Source: Saccopteryx bilineata (Eukaryota; Chordata; Mammalia; Chiroptera; Emballonuridae). Taken from it: DNA of 64,000 bases. A program made the position numbers and the translations under genes. Location of the stretch: positions 115,777,033-115,841,032 of the forward strand of contig NC_089495.1 in the NCBI RefSeq assembly GCF_036850765.1. Reading direction: 5' to 3'. The notes under the pieces are model-generated. The model was given only the letters and a program-made list of their open reading frames with translations, did no database searches and had not been told where the DNA came from. Of the stretch, positions 58,555 through 64,000 are shown in pieces. Positions within the stretch are counted from its first letter, which is position 1. Every line of letters starts with the position of its first letter.

Positions 58555-59999
58555 CACATTAAGGAAGAGCATGTTTAATCATATGTTAAAAATGTAAGTG
58601 GTTTGATAAAATGCTGCAGAATCGGGATGATGTGTGAGCACTCCTTCAGTCGGCATGTTTTTGGAGGAGTGGCAGGTCCTCTGTAGTCACAGTTCTCAGC
58701 TTAATTCTTCCTCTGCCAATTAACTTGAACCTTGAGCAGGGCTTAACTCACCTCTAAGCCTAATATTCCTTAAGTGGATGGGTAATTCATTTATTTTATT
58801 GACTTGCTAGTCTGCATCCTCTATAATTTTCTTTCACACAATGTTGGCACCAGAGTAATAAATTCAGAAATATTAAAATTTTTATGATTATTATGAAACC
58901 AATCAACAAAAGACGCACACCATTTCTCCCAAGAGCTGCTTGTACACTCAGGCTCAGCTCAACTCCTGGGTGGAGAACTCAGAGCCAACCTTTCTAAGAT
59001 CTGCTGCTGCTTCTGTCATCCAGACTACTCCCAACCTATCTGTCGACCTTTTCTCAGAGCTAGAGCAAACATGGACAGACATGATTCCTTTTTGATTGTT
59101 ATTTATTTTTCACTTGCAACTGTAAACTTATACCTACAATGTGGAGGTAATTGTGTGAAGACAGGAAACTGTTTCCCAGGAGGAAAAGCAGAAGTTCAAA
59201 GCTCTGAGACAGAAATAAGTAGGACACATTCAAGGGTGAGAGGAAGAGGCCGGTGTATCTGGGCACAGAGAGCAAGGAAGATAGTATTGGCAAGTGGAGG
59301 TATGAGAGGCAGGCAGCAATGAGATCAAGCAGACAATGTAGGAAATAGGACTTTTTCCTTAAGAGCAACTCAAAGCCATGGGAGGTGTAAGCAGTGGGGT
59401 GACATGATTAGATTTATGATTCAAGGATCATTCTTACTTGGGTTTTTATAAGGAACAAAAAGGAAAGCGTGTAGCCCAGTCAGGTGATGTCAGTGGTGGT
59501 GTTTAGACTAAGGTTATGGCAATGGACTTTGAAGAAAATAGAAGGACTTAAGATATTTTAAATATACATTTCCAATAAGCCTAAAATATTTAAGGAATAG
59601 GAAGGCCAGTGTCGCCAGGCAGTGAGCAAGGACAAGAATGATAGGTGAGCGAGGTCTGAGAGGTAAGCAGGAATCTTATCAAAGAAAGGAAACTTGCTGT
59701 CATATTTGTCAGAGTCCAGTCAGATTGCATACGGTAGACAAAGGGAAAGAGAGGAAGCAAAGATGACCCATTTCCAGCTCTGCAGCCAGAGCAGCTCAGT
59801 AGCTGGTGCTATTGTTTACTGAGAACAGCAAGTCCTGGGGAAGAAGAGATTTAGAGAGGTAAAATCCAGCATTCTGTTTCAGACATGATAAGATAATAAT
59901 AAAGATAATAATAATAACTGCCTTTTATGATTGCTGGACTAATGGAATGACCTAATGTGTATAACGTACTTTGCCACACTGCTTAGCACATTGTAAGAA
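58555..59999. other. Unassigned sequence with an ancient-repeat-like part
   Basis: Positions 59200-59480 ('agcaactcaaagccatgggaggtgtaagcagtggggtgacatgattagattt') resemble a common ancient mammalian repeat ('...agccattgaagggttttaagcaggggagtgacatgatcagattt'). The rest is unassigned. Confidence 0.4.
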
Positions 60000-60004
60000 T
60001 TTTA

Positions 60005-63000
60005 AAAAATTGATTGTTACTTCTATTATCAACATTATTATTCATTACTCTTTTATTTCTATTTATGATTTTAATTTATTGTGTTTACATAGATTCAAGT
60101 GTCCCAACGAATATATCTCCTCCCACCACCTGTTCCACTCAGGTCCCCCGTTTGCTCCCTCCCCCTAATGCCTTCCCTCCTTCCTCCAGGATTTGCTGTC
60201 CTGTTCTCTATAAGGCTGTGTTACATATATATAATTTCACTAATCTCTGTCCCTTCTCTGATCCCACTTTCTCTTTCACTTTCCCTCTGTCCGCTTTCCC
60301 TCCAGTCTCTTTGATCTTGCCTCTGCCTCTATTCCATTCCTCAGTTCATATTGTTCATTGGATTCCTCAAATGAGTGAGGACATATGATATTTTTCTTTC
60401 TCTGCCTGGTTTATTTCACTTAGCATAATAGTTTCCTGTCCATCCATGTTGTCACAAATGGTAAGATTTCCTTCTTTTTCACGGCTGTGTAGTATTCCAT
60501 TGTGTATATGTACCACCCTTTTTAATCCACTCGTCCATTGAAGGACACTTGGGCTATTTCCAGATCTTGGCTATTGTAAACAATGCTGCAATAAACATGG
60601 GGGTACATTTCTTCTTTTGAATCAATGATTTGGTATTCATAGGATAAATTCCTAAAAGTGGGATAGCTGGGTCAAAGGGCAGTTCCATTTTTAATTTTTT
60701 GAGGAATCTCCATACTGTTTTCTACAATGGCTACAGCAGTCTGCATTCCTACCAGCAGTGCAGTAGGGTTCCCTTTTCTCCACACCCTCGCCAGCACTTG
60801 TTATGTGTTGTTTTGTTAATGAACACCATTCTGACAGGTGTGAGGTGGTATCTCATTGTGGTTTTAATTTGCATTTCTCTAATGATTAGTGATGTTGAAC
60901 ATTTTTTCATATGCCTATTGGCCATCTGTATGGCCTCTTTGGAGAAGTGTCTATTCATTTCTTTTGCCCATTTTTTGATTGGATTGTTTACTTTCCTAGT
61001 GTTGAGTTTTACAAATTCTTTATAAATTTTCGTTATTAACCCCTTATCAGACGTATTGGTGAATATATTCTCCCATTGTGTGGGTTGTCTTTTTATTTTG
61101 TTAATGGTGTCTTTTGCTGTGTAAAAACTTTTCTAGTTTTATATAGTCCCATTTGTTCATCCTATCCTTAATTTCACTTGCCCATGAAGAAAAATCAGCA
61201 AAAATATTGCTACAAGTTATACTAGAGAGTTTACTGCCTATGTTTTCTTCCAAGATGTTTATGGTTTCACAACTTACATTTAAGTCTTCTATCCATTTTG
61301 AGTTTATTTTTGTGAATGGTGTAAGTTGGTGATCCAATTTCATTTTTTTGCAAGTACCTATCCAATTTTCCAGACACCATTTGTTAAAGAGATTCTTTTT
61401 ACTCCATTGTATGCTCTTATCTCCTTTGTCAAATATCAATTGTCCATAAAGGTGTGAGTTTATTTCTGGGTTCTCTGTTCTGTTCCATTCATCTATATGC
61501 CTGTTATTATGCCAGTACCAAGCTGTTTTGAGTACAATGGCCTTGTAGTATAACTTGATATCAGGAAGTGTGATATCACCCATTTTATTCTTCATTTTCA
61601 GTATTGCTGAGGCTATTCGTGTTTTTTTTTAGTTCCATATAAATTTTTGGAATATTTGTTCTATATTTTTGAAATATGTCATTGGTATTTTAATTGGTAT
61701 TGCATTGACTTTATAGACTGCTTTGGGTAATATAGACATTTTAATGTTGTTTATGCTTCCTAGCCATGAACATGGTATATGCTTCCACTTGTTTGTATCT
61801 TCCTTGATTTCCTTTATCAATGTTTTATAATTTTCCAACTACAGTCTTTAACCTCTTTGGTTAAATTTACTCCAAGGTATTTTATTTTTTTTTGTTGTTG
61901 CAATAATGATGGGGATTGTTTTCTTAATTTCTCTTTCAGACAGTTCATTGTTGGTGTATAAAAATGCCACTGATTTCTGAATATTAATTTTATATCCTGC
62001 CACCTTGCTGAATTCATTTACCAGGTCCAGTAGTTTGTTGACTGAGACTTTAGAGTTTTCTACGTACAGTATCATATCATCAGCAAATAATGATAGTTTT
62101 ACTTCTTCTTTTCCAATTTGGAAGTCTTTTATCTCTTCTTGTCTGATGCTGTGGCTAGGACTGCCAGAACTATGTTGAATAAGAGGTTGAAAGGGCACAC
62201 CCCTGCCTTGTTCTTGATCTTAAAGGGATTTCTTTTAATTTTTGCCCATTGATTATGATGTTGGCTTTGGGTTTGTCATACATGGCCTTTATCATGTTGA
62301 GGTATGATCCCTGTATCCCATTTTGCTGAGAGTTTTGATCATAAATGGGTGCTGGATTTTATCAAATGCTTTTTCTGCATCTATTGATATTACATGTGAT
62401 TTTTATCCTTCCTTTTGTTTATATGTTGAATCACATTGATTGATTTACGAATATTGTACCAGCCCTGTCTCCTAGAATAAATCCCACCTGATCATGATGT
62501 ATGATTTTTTTCATGTGTTGCTGGATCTGGTTTGCTAATATTTTGTTGAAAATTTTAGCATCTAAGTTCATCAGGGATGTGGGTCTATAGTTTTCTTTCT
62601 TTGTAGTGTCTCTGCCTGGATTTGGAATCAGAATTATGCTTGCCTCATAAAAGGAGTTTGGAAATCTTCCTTCTTCTTGAATTTTTTTGAAATAGCTTGA
62701 GAAGGATAAAATTTAGTTCTTCTTCGAATATTTGGTAAAATTCACCTGTGAAGCCATCTGGCCTCAGGACTTTTGTTTGTTGGGAGTTTTTGATAACTGT
62801 TTCAATCTCATTTGATGAAATCAGTTTGTTTAGGTTTTCTGACTCTTGTATATTGATTTTTGAAAGATTATATATTTTGAGGAATTAGTTCATTTCACCT
62901 AGGTTGTCTAATTTTATGGCATACAGTTCTTCATAGTATTTTCTTGCAATCCTTTGTATTTCTGCTGTGTCAGTTGTTACTTCTCCTCTCTCATTTCTAA

Positions 63001-64000
63001 TTTTATTTATTTGAGGCCTCTCTCTTTTTCTTGGTGAGTCTGGTTAAAGGTTCATCAATCTTGTTAACCTTTTCAAAGAACCAGATCTTGGTTTCATTGA
63101 TCCTCTGTATTGTTTTTTTAGCCTCTGTGTCATATATTTCCACTCAGATCTTTATTATTTCCTTCCTTCCTTCTACTTCCTCTGGGTTTTACTTGCTGTT
63201 ATTCTTCTAGTTCTTTTAGATGCAGGGTTAAATTGTTTATTTGAGCTTTTTATAACTTCTTAAGGTATGCCTGTAGTACTATGACCTTCCCTCTCAGGAC
63301 TGCTTTTGTTATGTCCCATAAATTTTTAGTTGTATGTTCGTTTTCATTTATTTCAAGGAAATTTTTGATTTCTGCCTTGATCTCATTATTAACCCATTAA
63401 TTATTCAATAACATGCTGTTTAGTTTCCAAGTGTTTGAGTATTTTTCTATTGTAGCTGATTTCTAATTTTATACCATTGTGATCCAAGAAGATGCTTGAT
63501 ACGATTTCAATCTTCTTAAATTTATTGAAACTTGCTTTGTGTCCTAACATGTGACCTATCCTAGAGAATGTACCATGAGCACTTGAAAAGAATGTATATT
63601 CTACTGCTTTAGGGTGAAAGGTTCTGGAGATATCCATAGAATCCAGTTGATCAAGTGTTTCCTTTAAGTCTGCTGTTTCTTTGTTAATTTTCTTTCTTGA
63701 GGATCTATCCAGTGATGTTAGTGGGGTATAAAAATCCCCTACTATTATAGAATTGCTGTTGATCTTGCCCTTTATGTCCATCAAAATCTGCTTTATATAT
63801 ATTTAGGTGCTCCTATATTAGTTGCATAGATGTTTATAATGGTTATATCTTCCTGTTGAATTGTTCCCTTTATCATTATGTAGTGACCTTCTTTATCCCT
63901 TACTATAGTTTTGTTTTAAAGTCTATTTTGTCAGATATAAGTATTGCTACCCCAGTGTTTTTTTCATTTCCATTTGCATGAAATATTTTTTTCCATCCCT
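60005..64000 (-). mobile_element. Antisense L1, running off the window end
   Basis: It starts with the L1 3' end (from about 60005) and a pyrimidine-rich 3' UTR complement (60110-60330), then ORF2 antisense from about 60360 to the window edge. ORF1 and the 5' UTR would lie beyond 64000. No SINE interrupts this copy within the window. Confidence 0.92.
60360..64000 (-). pseudogene. L1 ORF2 (partial), antisense, broken
   Basis: Minus-strand pieces in ORF2 order: endonuclease at 63401-63784 with VGDFYTPLTSLDRSSRKKIN, RIGHMLGHKASFNKF and LDHNGIKLEI; the reverse transcriptase [15 protein letters not shown] box near 62070-62100; the C-terminal domain at 61101-61595 ([20 protein letters not shown]) and [15 protein letters not shown] at 60749-60790. 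Stops and frameshifts separate the pieces. In the endonuclease motif the usual SDH reads LDH here, and the GDFNTPL motif has Y in place of N. Confidence 0.88.

Noticed and set aside
58412..58597. Open frame with alternating C and V
   Set aside because: It translates the (GT)n microsatellite.
1..64000. CRISPR arrays, operons, phage or bacterial mobile elements
   Set aside because: There are no regularly spaced repeats. Composition, SINEs, L1, MIR and MER5A are those of a mammalian nuclear genome.

Overview
The window looks like intergenic or intronic DNA from a bat nuclear genome. I found no cellular protein-coding exon, rRNA gene, tRNA gene or CRISPR array. The best taxonomic clue is a family of roughly 400 bp tRNA-derived SINEs whose tRNA-like head begins GCCCTGGCCGGTTGGCTCAG, with complete or near-complete copies on both strands. 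From memory this matches the Rhin-1 type SINE of horseshoe bats and relatives (Rhinolophoidea), so the genus-level guess is inference. Two further tRNA-SINE families and a VES-like SINE are present. MIR, L2-like, MER5A and MaLR relics confirm a placental mammal.

Layout: 1-4,880 is mostly unassigned, with a truncated SINE, an 81 bp mariner-type hairpin MITE and a MIR. From 4,880 to 10,620 there are antisense old L1 pieces carrying a pogo-like MITE (5,525-5,768) and two closely spaced SINEs. From 10,960 to 20,980 an older sense L1 is split by a structurally full-length younger L1 (12,660-20,722), whose ORF1 is in turn split by a SINE. From 20,990 to 26,600 there are an L1/HAL1-like relic, unassigned DNA, a 350 bp hAT MITE with long inverted repeats and an 8 bp target duplication, a retroviral-type LTR and an L2-like tail. 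From 26,620 to 32,045 lies a long antisense L1 that still shows ORF1 and ORF2, with two SINE insertions.

From 32,050 to 46,600 the density is lower: MIRs, L1 3' ends, a solo LTR (37,205-37,548), an L1 with a 5' inversion typical of twin priming (38,400-38,817), one SINE and MER5A. From 46,600 to 51,000 is a compact accessory cluster: SINEs, a 157 bp hAT MITE and a locally duplicated block of about 270 bp whose copies carry different SINE insertions. From 51,000 to 60,000 there are a polypurine tract, a MaLR LTR split by a SINE, another SINE, an ERVL-like LTR with 65 bp repeats and a Leu-type primer-binding site, and a (GT)n tract. From 60,000 to the window end is an antisense L1 that runs off the edge.

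The elements do not form a pathway. What the window records is a layered history: old L1, MIR, L2 and MaLR first, then DNA transposons and younger L1, then several SINE waves. All L1 reading frames seen are broken. I see no convincing new biological system. The observations most worth following are the non-autonomous DNA transposons with intact ends and target duplications, the local duplication with its SINE-marked breakpoint, and the LTR with repeated promoter units.
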